From JAKZVK01 sp965248255 (GTDB lineage: Bacteria; Acidobacteriota; Terriglobia; Bryobacterales; UBA6623), in the NCBI GenBank assembly GCA_965248255.1, contig CBDFIW010000003.1:434001-498000 (forward strand): a stretch of 64,000 nt of DNA. The letters are read 5' to 3'. Within the stretch, counting starts at the first letter, position 1. Each line of letters opens with the position of its first letter. The translations under genes and the position numbers were made by a program. A model generated the notes under the pieces. It saw only the letters and a list, made by a program, of their open reading frames with translations. It was not told where the DNA came from and did no database searches. This document shows positions 17,034 to 25,488 of this stretch, piece by piece.

Positions 17034-17233
17034 AACAATCATAGCCCATGGATTTATCCGTGGGTTCGGAAAACACCGGCCGCGATTCGTCTCCCCCGTT
17101 TCTGTTTCGCCCTTTGCGCGGTTGGTAACCGCGCAAAGGGAGAAACAGAAACGGGTCGGGGGTGGCCCTCTCGGCCGACACCCATGGATGAATCCATGGG
17201 CTATGATTGTGGCGCCCGATGCACGGGCGCTAA
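17034..17233 (-). repeat. nested palindrome repeat, copy P1
   Basis: P1 is in the opposite orientation to P2 and P3. The outermost hairpin, GCGCCC...GGGCGC (17212-17230), is present on one side only. Outer inverted repeats ACAATCATAGCCCATGG (17034-17050) and CCATGGGCTATGATTGT (17194-17210) enclose smaller palindromes. The central hairpin has 29-nt arms 17095-17123 and 17127-17155 with one mismatch and a 3-nt loop. The core between the outer palindromes is 17062-17183. No coding gene is credible between 16860 and 17357; the rest of that gap is insertion-sequence end and short palindromes. Confidence 0.85.
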
Positions 17234-17357
17234 CGGTCCTGTGGCGCGTCCTCGACCGGTCCCTATCGGGACATCGTGATTCAGCAAACTCGGCCCACGG
17301 GTCGAGCGCCGTCCCCTGACGAACCAGAGAAAACCGTACCTCGGTTGATTCACCTGA

Positions 17358-19097
17358 TTGAGTCAGAGTAGACTGCCACAGGTGGGGAAGACCGAGCCCA
17401 AAAAGGCCCCTGATGGATTGGCCAGGGGATTTGAGCTTTGCCGTGTCGGCATTCTGTTGGCGACAGTGGCCTATGCAGACGGGCCAACGTTTACCGATGT
17501 AACGGACGAAGCGGGTATCCGGTTCGTCCACGACAACGCGAGATCGGAAGAAAAGTACCTGGTGGAGACGATGGGTTCCGGTTGCGCTTTTTTAGACTAT
17601 GACCAAGACGGCTTCTTAGATGTCTTTTTCGTGAACGGCGGCCAGACGCCTGCGTACCAACCAAAGAAGGTCCAGAAGAATGCACTTTATCGATCTAACG
17701 GAGATGGTACGTTTGCGGAAGTGACCGAGGAAGCCAGCGTGGGATCCAACCGAGGCTTCGGCATGGGGGCCTTCGCCGGAGATTTCGACAACGACGGCTA
17801 CCCGGACCTGTACATCAGCGGCTACGGCTCGTCCACCCTCTATCACAACAATCAGGATGGGACCTTCACGGATGTGACCGAACAGGCCGGTGTGGCTAAC
17901 GGGGGAAACTGGGGTACCGCCGCGGCTTGGTTCGACTACGATAACGACGGCCATCTGGACCTGATCGTCGCGAACTATCTCGATTACAAGTACGCCGGCA
18001 ATGCCTACTGCGGGGAGCGCGAACCGCAGGCCCGCATGTACTGCCACCCGCAGAACTACGGCGGAGTTTACCCGACGCTCTATCAGAACAATGGCGACGG
18101 AACGTTTGGTGTCGTGGGCAAAGAGGCGGGCTTGATAGGCGAAAAGGCAAAGGGTCTGGGTGTCGTCGCAGCCGACTTCGATAACGACGGTTGGGTAGAC
18201 GTCTTTATCGCGAACGACTCGATTCGCAATCTACTGTATCTCAACAAGCAGGATGGAACGTTCGAAGACGTGACGCTGCTGTCAGGCGCGGGCTACAGCC
18301 AGGATGGAGTCGCCGAGGCAGGGATGGGCGTAGACGCCGGCGACTTCAACGGCGATGGCTTGCTCGACATCTTTGTCACCCATCTCGATTTTGAGCTGGA
18401 CCGCCTGTATCAGAACCGAGGCGAGATGGACTTTGTCGACGCTACGCTGCTTTCGGGTCTGGGCCGCGCGGGGGTGTTGAACAGCGGCTTTGGCACGCGC
18501 TTTTTCGACTTCGATCTGGACGGCTGGCAGGATCTCCTGATTGTCAACGGCCATGTCCTTGACAACGTCAGCTACTACCGGCCGGCGGTTCAATACGCTG
18601 AGAAGAAGATGCTGTTCCGCAACGATCAAGGGAGGTTTCGCGATGTCAGCGCCGCACTGGGTCCTTTTTTTTCTAGGCCCACGGTCGGGCGCGGCCTGGC
18701 GTTGGGGGACTACGACAATGACGGCGATCTGGACCTGCTTGTTTCTAACAATGGTCAGCCCGGTGAGCTGGTTCGAAACGATCGAGCCAACGATCATCAC
18801 TGGCTAGCTATTTCGCTTGAAGGGGTGACCAGCAACCGGGACGGCATTGGCGCACGCATCAAGGTGGTCGCGGGCGCCCGCCCTCAGCACGCTCAGTCGA
18901 AGGGCGGCACAAGTTACTTATCCAGCTCTGATCCCAGAATCTTTGTTGGTCTGGGCAGTGAAGCCAAGGCCGACCTCGTGGAGATCGTGTGGCCGTCGGG
19001 CACGGTTGATCGACTCGACGATGTGGACGCGGATCAATTCCTCACCGTGAAGGAAGGCGTGGGCCGGATTTCGAGTTCCGAGCCAGCATCCCAATGA
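17358..19097 (+). CDS. secreted FG-GAP/ASPIC-UnbV (CRTAC1-like) beta-propeller protein, copy 2
   Basis: The protein is up to 579 aa. The hydrophobic LCRVGILLATVAYADG is a probable signal peptide. FG-GAP/VCBS calcium motifs recur: DYDQDGFLDVF, DFDNDGYPDLY, DYDNDGHLDLI, DFDNDGWVDVF, DFNGDGLLDIF, DFDLDGWQDLL and DYDNDGDLDLL. The C-terminal ASPIC/UnbV domain is HHWLAISLEG, SNRDGIGARIKV, YLSSSDPRIFVGLG and VEIVWPSG. There is no ATG near the expected start: 17358 is TTG, and an in-frame TTG at 17418 would leave a compact signal peptide and is an equally good choice. The stop overlaps the start of the following TPR gene (ATGA), implying coupled translation. It begins just after palindrome P1. Confidence 0.85.
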   Translation: MSQSRLPQVGKTEPKKAPDGLARGFELCRVGILLATVAYADGPTFTDVTDEAGIRFVHDNARSEEKYLVETMGSGCAFLDYDQDGFLDVFFVNGGQTPAYQPKKVQKNALYRSNGDGTFAEVTEEASVGSNRGFGMGAFAGDFDNDGYPDLYISGYGSSTLYHNNQDGTFTDVTEQAGVANGGNWGTAAAWFDYDNDGHLDLIVANYLDYKYAGNAYCGEREPQARMYCHPQNYGGVYPTLYQNNGDGTFGVVGKEAGLIGEKAKGLGVVAADFDNDGWVDVFIANDSIRNLLYLNKQDGTFEDVTLLSGAGYSQDGVAEAGMGVDAGDFNGDGLLDIFVTHLDFELDRLYQNRGEMDFVDATLLSGLGRAGVLNSGFGTRFFDFDLDGWQDLLIVNGHVLDNVSYYRPAVQYAEKKMLFRNDQGRFRDVSAALGPFFSRPTVGRGLALGDYDNDGDLDLLVSNNGQPGELVRNDRANDHHWLAISLEGVTSNRDGIGARIKVVAGARPQHAQSKGGTSYLSSSDPRIFVGLGSEAKADLVEIVWPSGTVDRLDDVDADQFLTVKEGVGRISSSEPASQ

Positions 19098-20038
19098 GTT
19101 GCTTGCTGGTTTGTGTTCTCGTCGCGCTGAGCTCGGTTGCGCAAGCGCAGAACACTCCACTCAGCGAGCGTCACCAAAAGGGCATGGCTCACCTCAAGCA
19201 AGCGGCCATACACTCTCAAAATCAACGTGACCACGAAGCACTTTTAGAGCTGGAAAAGGCATATGGGCTGCTACCGCCTTCTTATGGATTGGCGAAGTTG
19301 CTCGGCGAAGCCTACCTGAAAACAGAGAACGACCGGGCGGTAGAGGTGCTCTCCAAGGCGGCCGAACTGAATCCCATTCCAGAAGCCTGGGAGAATCTTG
19401 CCAAGGCGCTCGCGGCCAACCGCCAATTCGACAAGGCCATTGACACGTTCGCGGAACGGGCGAATGCTGACCCGAAGAACACCCTGTTTCGCCTGTTGCT
19501 CGGTGAAGCCCATTGGAACCGTTCAAGGTTTCAGGACGCCCTACAACAGTTCCAACTCGCCGCGAAGCTGAGCACTGATTCCGCGCGCGCCCACTTCTGG
19601 ACCGGGTACGCTCAGCAATTGCTCGGCAACTCTGCCGGAGCGAAACACTCCCTGGAAACGGCACTAAAGCTGGATCCCGCGCATGCACTGGCCAACTTGA
19701 GCATGGGGCATCTCCTCGCCGATGAAGGGAAGGGGCAGGAGGCCATTCGCTTCCTCGAACGCTTTGCTGAGCAGAAGCCCGATGATTCCGAAGTCCGCCT
19801 GAAGCTTGCACAGGTCTACTTGGACCTTCAGCGCTTCGACAGCGCGCTAGCCCAACTGGAGACAGCAGAGCGCCTCGCGCCGAAGGACAAACGGGTCTTT
19901 TACCAGCTCGCGCGCCTGTACAAAGCCACCGACCAGGCCGAGTCGGCCAAGCACGCCCTCTCGACGTTCAGCAAGCTCGAAACAGCCGAACTGGAGAAAA
20001 AGCGCCTGCAGAAGGTCCCCTACATCACTCCTAGATAA
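19094..20038 (+). CDS. secreted TPR-repeat protein coupled to an FG-GAP protein
   Basis: The protein is 314 aa. The signal peptide is MSCLLVCVLVALSSVAQAQ. About seven TPR-like helical pairs follow, for example AVEVLSKAAELNPIPEAWEN, ALQQFQLAAKLSTDSARAHF, AKHSLETALKLDPAHALANL and ALAQLETAERLAPKDKRVFY. The ATG shares four bases with the TGA of the upstream FG-GAP gene, so the two products are probably made together and may interact outside the cytoplasm. No catalytic motif is present. It resembles the TPR protein at 1514-2902 in architecture. Confidence 0.82.
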   Translation: MSCLLVCVLVALSSVAQAQNTPLSERHQKGMAHLKQAAIHSQNQRDHEALLELEKAYGLLPPSYGLAKLLGEAYLKTENDRAVEVLSKAAELNPIPEAWENLAKALAANRQFDKAIDTFAERANADPKNTLFRLLLGEAHWNRSRFQDALQQFQLAAKLSTDSARAHFWTGYAQQLLGNSAGAKHSLETALKLDPAHALANLSMGHLLADEGKGQEAIRFLERFAEQKPDDSEVRLKLAQVYLDLQRFDSALAQLETAERLAPKDKRVFYQLARLYKATDQAESAKHALSTFSKLETAELEKKRLQKVPYITPR

Positions 20039-20154
20039 CTAGGCTCGTTCGAGGACTTCGCCGTGAACGAGTGGCCCTTCGCGACCGTTGAAAACAAATG
20101 ATTTGCACAACATCGACAATCTTCTGTCGAGGTGCAGATGCCATGCGCCTAAAA

Positions 20155-20419
20155 GGCGTTCAACACAAGAGGAGCCCAGTCCGCGAAGCGGACGGTGGAT
20201 AATAGCCCACGGTGGAGCCGCAGGCGGAACCGTGGGTCAAGGAAGTATTAAAGAGCAGCAGCCCCGGCAGGGGCGTAGGAGGGTTGCCAGAGAACCGGTG
20301 GCATCCGTTTCTCCACCGCCCCTTGGGGGGCTGGGGTCCACGTCTTCCCGGCTACCCACGGTTTCGCCCTAACGGGCTTCACCGTGGGCTACTTTCCAGC
20401 GCCCCTGCCGGGGCTCACG
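20155..20419. repeat. composite 'CCACGG/GCAGCCCCGGCAGGGGC' palindromic repeat in a 381-bp non-coding gap
   Basis: The gap 20039-20419 holds no convincing gene. It contains GTCCGC/GCGGAC (about 20180), then TAGCCCACGG (20207) with its inverse CCGTGGGCTA (20384), and AGCCCCGGCAGGGGCG (about 20261) with its inverse CGCCCCTGCCGGGGCT (20400-20415). A smaller hairpin CTCGTTC/GAACGAG (20044-20071) lies just after the TPR stop and could act in termination. The arrangement, nested inverted repeats bounded by a TAGCCCACGG-like motif, is analogous to P1-P3 but not the same family. Confidence 0.65.
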
Positions 20420-21625
20420 TCAAGCCGGCCTTTCAAACGAAGGCACCTTCAATTGCTCACCACCTTTGAGGGCCGAGAGATGGGCCACGATCCCGGGCAC
20501 AGTCATGGCTAGCGACTCGTAGAGGTCGATTTCGGGCTCACGCTCTTCCACGAGCGCGTTGATGAACTCCGAACAGATAAAGCCGGCGCTACCACCGTGG
20601 CCGCCGGACTTGACGGTAAGCTGGTCGCTTTGCCAGTACTCGGGAAGTTGAATCGTCTCCGGCTTGCCAAATCGGGGATGCCACATGTCACCATGGTAGC
20701 CCCGTTTGGCCATGTAAAAAGACGCCTGGTCGCCGAACCACTGCGCCCGAACCCAAATACCGTCCGTCGCCGCTACCCGGAACTCATTGCAGCGAACCAT
20801 GTGACCTTGGTCGGTTTCCATGAGTGCTATTTGGTTGAAAAACGTCTTGGTTGGGGATCGGGCCTTGACCTTAGCGAGCAACTTTTGGTCTGCCCAACCC
20901 AGGCAGCCAACCTTCCTGATGCGTTCGCCGCTAACCCCCACGAGGTACGCCAGCGAGTGCGTGGGATAGTGCATCGGCTGCCATCCTTGACGCCAGCTCG
21001 CGGATCCGTCCGGGTTCCAGTACAGGGACTTCTTGTTGGCTAAGTACTTCTCAATGTTGAGGTCGTGGTAGTATTCAATCTCGCTATAGAAAAGCTCACC
21101 GAAATCACCGTTACGAAAGCGCTCTCGAGCGTAGATACAGCCGCCTCGGTAATAGCTCGACTCGGCCATCATGTATCGGAGCCCTGTCTTCTCTTTCATC
21201 TCTTTCAGTTTCTCGGCATCCTCGAGCGTGTGGCAGGCGGGAACGGCGCAGCAAACATGCAGGCCGCGCTCGAAGCTCATCTCAACGTGTTTCACATGGG
21301 ACGGAGCGTCACTGAAGATCGCCACCGCATCAAGGTCGTTGCGCCGGCTCAGTAGCTCCTCGAAAGAGTTGTAAGCGTTATCGCAGCGGTACTGATTCCG
21401 CAGCCGGTTGCGGCGTGCTTCGTGAAGGTCCGTGACCGCTACAACTTCACAATTGGGATGCTCGTGCCACAGAAAGGTGGCGCCGAACCCGCCGCCGACC
21501 ACGGCCAGCCGGACTTTCTTTTCCGAAGCTATTCGTGCCTGTGGCGAGGCGGCTCGCGCCGCTCCCTGCGGCATCGCGGATGCAGCGACCATAGACGTAC
21601 CGAAGAACTCTCTTCTTGTTTTCAT
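20420..21625 (-). CDS. Tat-exported Gfo/Idh/MocA family oxidoreductase, copy C
   Basis: The protein is 401 aa from ATG 21625. The leader KTRREFFGTSMVAASAM is Tat-like. The Rossmann motif is RLAVVGGGFGATFLWHEH. The middle segment CAVPACHTLEDAEKL parallels copy B (CAVPAAITLEECERL), so B and C are closer to each other than to copy A. The C-terminal half has SAGFICSEFINALVEEREPE and DLYESLAMTVPGIVAH. It lies 40 bp after the CocE-type hydrolase and is the last gene of a symporter-hydrolase-oxidoreductase set. The substrate is probably a sugar-like or small polar compound, by family only. Confidence 0.85.
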   Translation of the reverse strand: MKTRREFFGTSMVAASAMPQGAARAASPQARIASEKKVRLAVVGGGFGATFLWHEHPNCEVVAVTDLHEARRNRLRNQYRCDNAYNSFEELLSRRNDLDAVAIFSDAPSHVKHVEMSFERGLHVCCAVPACHTLEDAEKLKEMKEKTGLRYMMAESSYYRGGCIYARERFRNGDFGELFYSEIEYYHDLNIEKYLANKKSLYWNPDGSASWRQGWQPMHYPTHSLAYLVGVSGERIRKVGCLGWADQKLLAKVKARSPTKTFFNQIALMETDQGHMVRCNEFRVAATDGIWVRAQWFGDQASFYMAKRGYHGDMWHPRFGKPETIQLPEYWQSDQLTVKSGGHGGSAGFICSEFINALVEEREPEIDLYESLAMTVPGIVAHLSALKGGEQLKVPSFERPA

Positions 21626-21665
21626 CGGTGGAGACCTCCCTTCAGTTTCGGTTTTGTCCGCAGGA

Positions 21666-23399
21666 TCACAAGGGAATGACAGGTAGCAAGACGTGCGACG
21701 GGTACTGGCTACTATGCAGCACCGTCTGATGAGCGACTTGCATTCTCGTGCCTGTCGCGACATCCTCGCCCGTGTTGAGGTTGCGGCTGAAGCGCGGGAA
21801 GTTGCTGCTAGAGATGTCTATCCGGATACGGTGGCCACGGCGGAACACGATGCTGGTGGGGCACATCTCGATGCGTAACTCTTCGACCACCCCCGGCGAC
21901 AACAGTTCTGTCCGATCGGGGCCGTGACGATAGCGGGCGCGCAGGATTCCCTCGGAAACGAAATAGGCCGTGCCCATCGGATCGACGTCGACCAACCGCA
22001 CGGTGAAGTCCGTGTCGTGGGCCGACGATTCGGCGTACAGGACGGCCTCGATCGGGCCCGTCACCTCCAAATCCTCCTCTAGCGGCGACGACGTGTAGAC
22101 CAGGACGTCGTCGCGGCGTTCGATCGGCCTCTGGTCGACCGGGCCGGGCGCGAGCGGCTCCTCTGCGTGCCTGCTCATCAGCCATACCGAGAGGTTTCCG
22201 CCACGCGTTGGAACGGGGTCCTGAGGATCGTAATCGAAGCGGTCCGGCTCCTCGGCGCCGGGAGGATCGGGGCTCAGTACGCCGTCACCGCTCAGCGAGT
22301 TAGCCCGGCCGCCGCTGTGGATGTAATACGGCGTGGTCTGGGTCCGCGCGAGCGGCCACTCGTGCTCTCCACGCCATTGGTTGACCCCCATCACGAAGAT
22401 GCGAATGGGTGGCTCGGCCGAGATGCCGTTGTCGATTCCCCGCAGACAGTAGTCGAACCACCGCAGATCTTCTTCGCGCATGGTCCGCAGCGAAGCCGGG
22501 CCGAAGTCGCGATCGCCCAGGCTCATCTCTGTGGGTGCTTCGTGCGTCCACGGGCCGACGAGTACCCGCTGGTTCGCTCTCGCCTCCGGGGTTGCACCGT
22601 CGCGAATCATGCTGTTGAAGTTCCGAAACCCTGCGCCCGTGTACGGGTCGTACCAGCCGCATTGCTGGAAGATGGGCACGGTGACGTGGTCGTGACGGCC
22701 CCTGATGTTGAACTGCGGCCAGTAGTCGTCGTAGGTGGGATGTTCGAGCCACTCGCGCCAGTATGGGATCTTGCGGCCGATGGCGCGCTCGTCTAAATCG
22801 ACCAGCGGAAGATGTTCCCAAAAGCGCCGGTTCTGAAAGATCGCCGCGGTGTCGGCACCGGCAACCGTGACCATGTTCGTTTCCCATATGACCGCCGCGC
22901 CCAGGGACAGCATGAGCTGAAACGCGCCTCCCACGTAGTGGCAGTCGCTGAAGAAGTCGTCACAAATGACGTGCGGGGCCATGCAGCTCAGGTGAGGGTT
23001 GGCGAGCGGCGCGGGCAGCCACTGTGTCAGGCCTCCGTAGCTGCGGCCCCAGGTGCCGATCTTGCCGTCGCACCATGGTTGCCCGGCGAGCCAATCGAGC
23101 GTGTCATAGCCGTCTTCCGCGTCGTGGGCGTATGCATGAAAGACCCCTTCAGACTCAAACCGCCCGCGGCAATCCTGGATGACAAAGGCGTAGCCGCGCC
23201 GGGCGAACCACACGGCCAGCGTGATAAACGCATCCCGCCCGCTCTCATACGGCGTACGGGTCAGGATGGTGGGAAAAGAACCCGCAGAGCGCGGCAGGTA
23301 AACGTCAGCGGACAGCCGAACGCCGTCGCGCATCGGCGCTCCCCGGTCGTGGAGTAGGCGGATGTCGTGAACAGGTGGGGAAGGCGTTTCTTGGGTCAT
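21666..23399 (-). CDS. CocE/NonD-type serine hydrolase (S15-like), copy 2
   Basis: The protein is 577 aa. No signal peptide is visible (MTQETPSPPVHDIR), unlike copies 1 and 3, so it is probably cytoplasmic. Motifs are MRDGVRLSADVYLPR, QDCRGRFESEG, the nucleophile elbow GTWGRSYGGL (Ser in GRSYGG), GPWTHEAP for the catalytic His, and the PepX_C-type sandwich ending GHRIRIDISSSNFPRFSRNL. The family cleaves esters, amides or X-Pro peptides. It sits between an SSS symporter (47 bp upstream) and Gfo/Idh copy C (40 bp downstream) on the same strand. This suggests the imported compound is hydrolysed and then oxidised. Confidence 0.87.
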   Translation of the reverse strand: MTQETPSPPVHDIRLLHDRGAPMRDGVRLSADVYLPRSAGSFPTILTRTPYESGRDAFITLAVWFARRGYAFVIQDCRGRFESEGVFHAYAHDAEDGYDTLDWLAGQPWCDGKIGTWGRSYGGLTQWLPAPLANPHLSCMAPHVICDDFFSDCHYVGGAFQLMLSLGAAVIWETNMVTVAGADTAAIFQNRRFWEHLPLVDLDERAIGRKIPYWREWLEHPTYDDYWPQFNIRGRHDHVTVPIFQQCGWYDPYTGAGFRNFNSMIRDGATPEARANQRVLVGPWTHEAPTEMSLGDRDFGPASLRTMREEDLRWFDYCLRGIDNGISAEPPIRIFVMGVNQWRGEHEWPLARTQTTPYYIHSGGRANSLSGDGVLSPDPPGAEEPDRFDYDPQDPVPTRGGNLSVWLMSRHAEEPLAPGPVDQRPIERRDDVLVYTSSPLEEDLEVTGPIEAVLYAESSAHDTDFTVRLVDVDPMGTAYFVSEGILRARYRHGPDRTELLSPGVVEELRIEMCPTSIVFRRGHRIRIDISSSNFPRFSRNLNTGEDVATGTRMQVAHQTVLHSSQYPSHVLLPVIPL

Positions 23400-23445
23400 G
23401 GGGGCGTCCTTCGTCGAACTGCGTCGCGATCAGGATAAGTGATCT

Positions 23446-25089
23446 TTACCACAAGACGCCGAAGACCATGATGCCCGACGCCGTGATCAGGAGCGCAGCC
23501 GACAGAGCCGGTTGGGCCCACCAAGGCACCCTCCCACGCATGGCGAACGGCGAGGCAACCATCTCCGGCAGCGTCTCCCGCGAATCGGCCAGCCAGCCTG
23601 ACGGGCGAATCGCTTGCTGAGGGTCTTTGGTCCAGCCCCACAGCAGCGAAGCAGCGAGCATCGCCGCCGCGGTGATTCCCATGCTCCACGAATACGCGGC
23701 GAATCTCTCGGTGAACCAAAAAGGCAGCAGACCGGGCGCCTCGGCACTGCCCCCCAGATTCGACGCCGCCAATCCGTAGATCGCACCGGCGATGAGCCCC
23801 ACGAGCCCGCTGCGCCGATTCACCGGAGTCAGCACGCCCATCAGATAAACGGTCATCAACGGGGTGACGAACACACTGGTGATGCGCACGAAGAAATCAA
23901 CGATGGTCGACGAGCCGAGGATAAACGGAACGAAACCAAACGATAGGGCGACGATGAGGATCGTGGACATGCGGCTGACGGCAAGATAGTGGCCTTCACT
24001 CGCCCTCTTCACGAGAAACCGGCCGTAGATGTCGCGTGTAAAGACGGCCGAAAGGGCCGCGCCGACACCTTCAAATGTGCTGACGGACGAGGCCATCACC
24101 CCGGCTACGACGACTCCTTTGATACCGCTGCCGAGATACTGATCGACCAGCCGAGGGTAGATGACGTCGGGCTGTGTCAGCCCGGGCATCAAGGCCCTTC
24201 CAAAAAGGCCCAGCGTGGAGCTGAAATAGCCCGACAGAATGATCAGGCCACTGCCGACGACCACGCTCATCCTGAGGTCCCACAGCGAACGAGCCCCAAA
24301 CATCTTCATGGTCTGCGTGTGGCTGACGACGTGGTATCCCGTGGCGATCAAGCACCAGCCCATCACCACGACCAGGGCGGGGCTTCGTCCGGCACGCTGT
24401 CCGCCCATGCGCAACAGCATCTCCGCCTGGGCAGCACCCTCCTGCCTCACCAGGGCCTCGGCGGCGCCTTGGAGACCTCCGACTTCTCGCCAGATGGCCA
24501 GCCACAGAACGACGATGGCCGATAGCATCATCGCGCTCAGCAAGACGTCCGCCGCGGCGACGGTCTTCAAGCCGCCCCAAGCTGAATACAGGGTCGTCCC
24601 GGCGGCCACGATCACGACCAGAAACCAAGCGGCTTGCGAGTCGAGATGTGCCACCTCGGTAAAGATGAGGTGTAAGGCGACGATGACGATGGCCAGCGCG
24701 CTTGTGCGGTACTGGATCTGGACCAAGGCGCTGATGACCCGCATGCTGGGACCGTAGCGGCCCTCGAGATATTCGGCGTTGGTGAAGAGCCCGCTGCGGT
24801 ACATCGAGGGCACGACAAGGAAGGCCGCGATCACGCCGCCCACGCCGACGCCAAAGATGAGTCCACTGATCATCACCAGGCCGTCCTGGTAGGTGGCCCC
24901 GTTCATGGAGATGTACTCGCCGCCATCGACGCTTGTGGCGAACATCGATACGCCCACCACCCAGAACGGCAGGGTGCGCCCGCCGAGGAACCAGTCGACG
25001 TTGGTCTTGGTCTTTCGTGACCGAGCCCCGGCAAAGCCGAACACGAGGAACATCAGGCCCACAACGATGGCCCAGTCGAGATGCGTCAT
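23446..25089 (-). CDS. sodium:solute symporter family transporter, copy 1
   Basis: The protein is 547 aa with about 13 hydrophobic segments. The N-terminus LDWAIVVGLMFLVFGFAGA is followed by the family's DWFLGGRTLPFWVVG and SVDGGEYISMNGA. A long re-entrant-type region and a charged loop near residues 200-240 are visible. It belongs to the SSS/SLC5 superfamily (Na+-coupled uptake of sugars, amino acids, organic acids or vitamins); the substrate cannot be deduced. It is the first gene of a minus-strand set with a CocE-type hydrolase and Gfo/Idh copy C. No clear Shine-Dalgarno sequence is seen before ATG 25089. Palindrome P2 lies upstream. Confidence 0.87.
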   Translation of the reverse strand: MTHLDWAIVVGLMFLVFGFAGARSRKTKTNVDWFLGGRTLPFWVVGVSMFATSVDGGEYISMNGATYQDGLVMISGLIFGVGVGGVIAAFLVVPSMYRSGLFTNAEYLEGRYGPSMRVISALVQIQYRTSALAIVIVALHLIFTEVAHLDSQAAWFLVVIVAAGTTLYSAWGGLKTVAAADVLLSAMMLSAIVVLWLAIWREVGGLQGAAEALVRQEGAAQAEMLLRMGGQRAGRSPALVVVMGWCLIATGYHVVSHTQTMKMFGARSLWDLRMSVVVGSGLIILSGYFSSTLGLFGRALMPGLTQPDVIYPRLVDQYLGSGIKGVVVAGVMASSVSTFEGVGAALSAVFTRDIYGRFLVKRASEGHYLAVSRMSTILIVALSFGFVPFILGSSTIVDFFVRITSVFVTPLMTVYLMGVLTPVNRRSGLVGLIAGAIYGLAASNLGGSAEAPGLLPFWFTERFAAYSWSMGITAAAMLAASLLWGWTKDPQQAIRPSGWLADSRETLPEMVASPFAMRGRVPWWAQPALSAALLITASGIMVFGVLW

Positions 25090-25229
25090 GGTTTACTTGC
25101 CGAGCACGGGAAACGCTGTGAACGGATTTACCCAAGAGCGACGTGCGCCCCGCTTCGGCCCGTGTGCCCTGGGGATGGTCAACGAAGTGCCAGTCACCGA
25201 AGGGAGGCATTGTGCTTTGCCACGGGCTG

Positions 25230-25448
25230 TTAGCGCCCGTGAATCGGGCGCCACAATCATAGCCTATGGATTTCATCCATGGGTGTCGGTCGAAGGCGCC
25301 GCCACAGGCCCGTTGCTGTTTCTCCTTGCCCGCGGTCGATTGACCGCGGGCAAGGAGAAACAGCAACGGGGGAAACGAGTTAGGGGTAGGCGTTTTCGAG
25401 ACCCACGGATGAATCCGTGGGCTATGATTGTTCGACCCCGAGGGGTCG
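25230..25448 (+). repeat. nested palindrome repeat, copy P2
   Basis: Ordered elements are: hairpin GCGCCCGTGAATCGGGCGC (25232-25250); ACAATCATAGCC and palindrome ATGGATTTCATCCAT; core 25281-25404, containing a perfect 29-bp-arm hairpin (25309-25337 and 25342-25370, loop GATT); palindrome CCCACGGATGAATCCGTGGG (25402-25421); GGCTATGATTGT; and hairpin CGACCCCGAGGGGTCG. It is preceded by GTCACCGAAGGGAGGCATTG and TTTGCCACGGGCTG, shared with P3. It fills the gap between two minus-strand genes; no gene is seen in 25090-25488. Confidence 0.9.
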
Positions 25449-25488
25449 TCCGCCAAAGTCCACTGCTCTCGAATTCCACCGTGGACTT

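Noticed and set aside
16975..17300. CRISPR-like regularity of repeats near P1
   Set aside because: The repeats are inverted and nested, not evenly spaced direct repeats with unique spacers; no cas genes are present.
24071..25456. 461-codon minus-strand frame overlapping the symporter and palindrome P2
   Set aside because: It reads through the palindrome and the symporter gene in a wrong frame; no hydrophobic or domain pattern.
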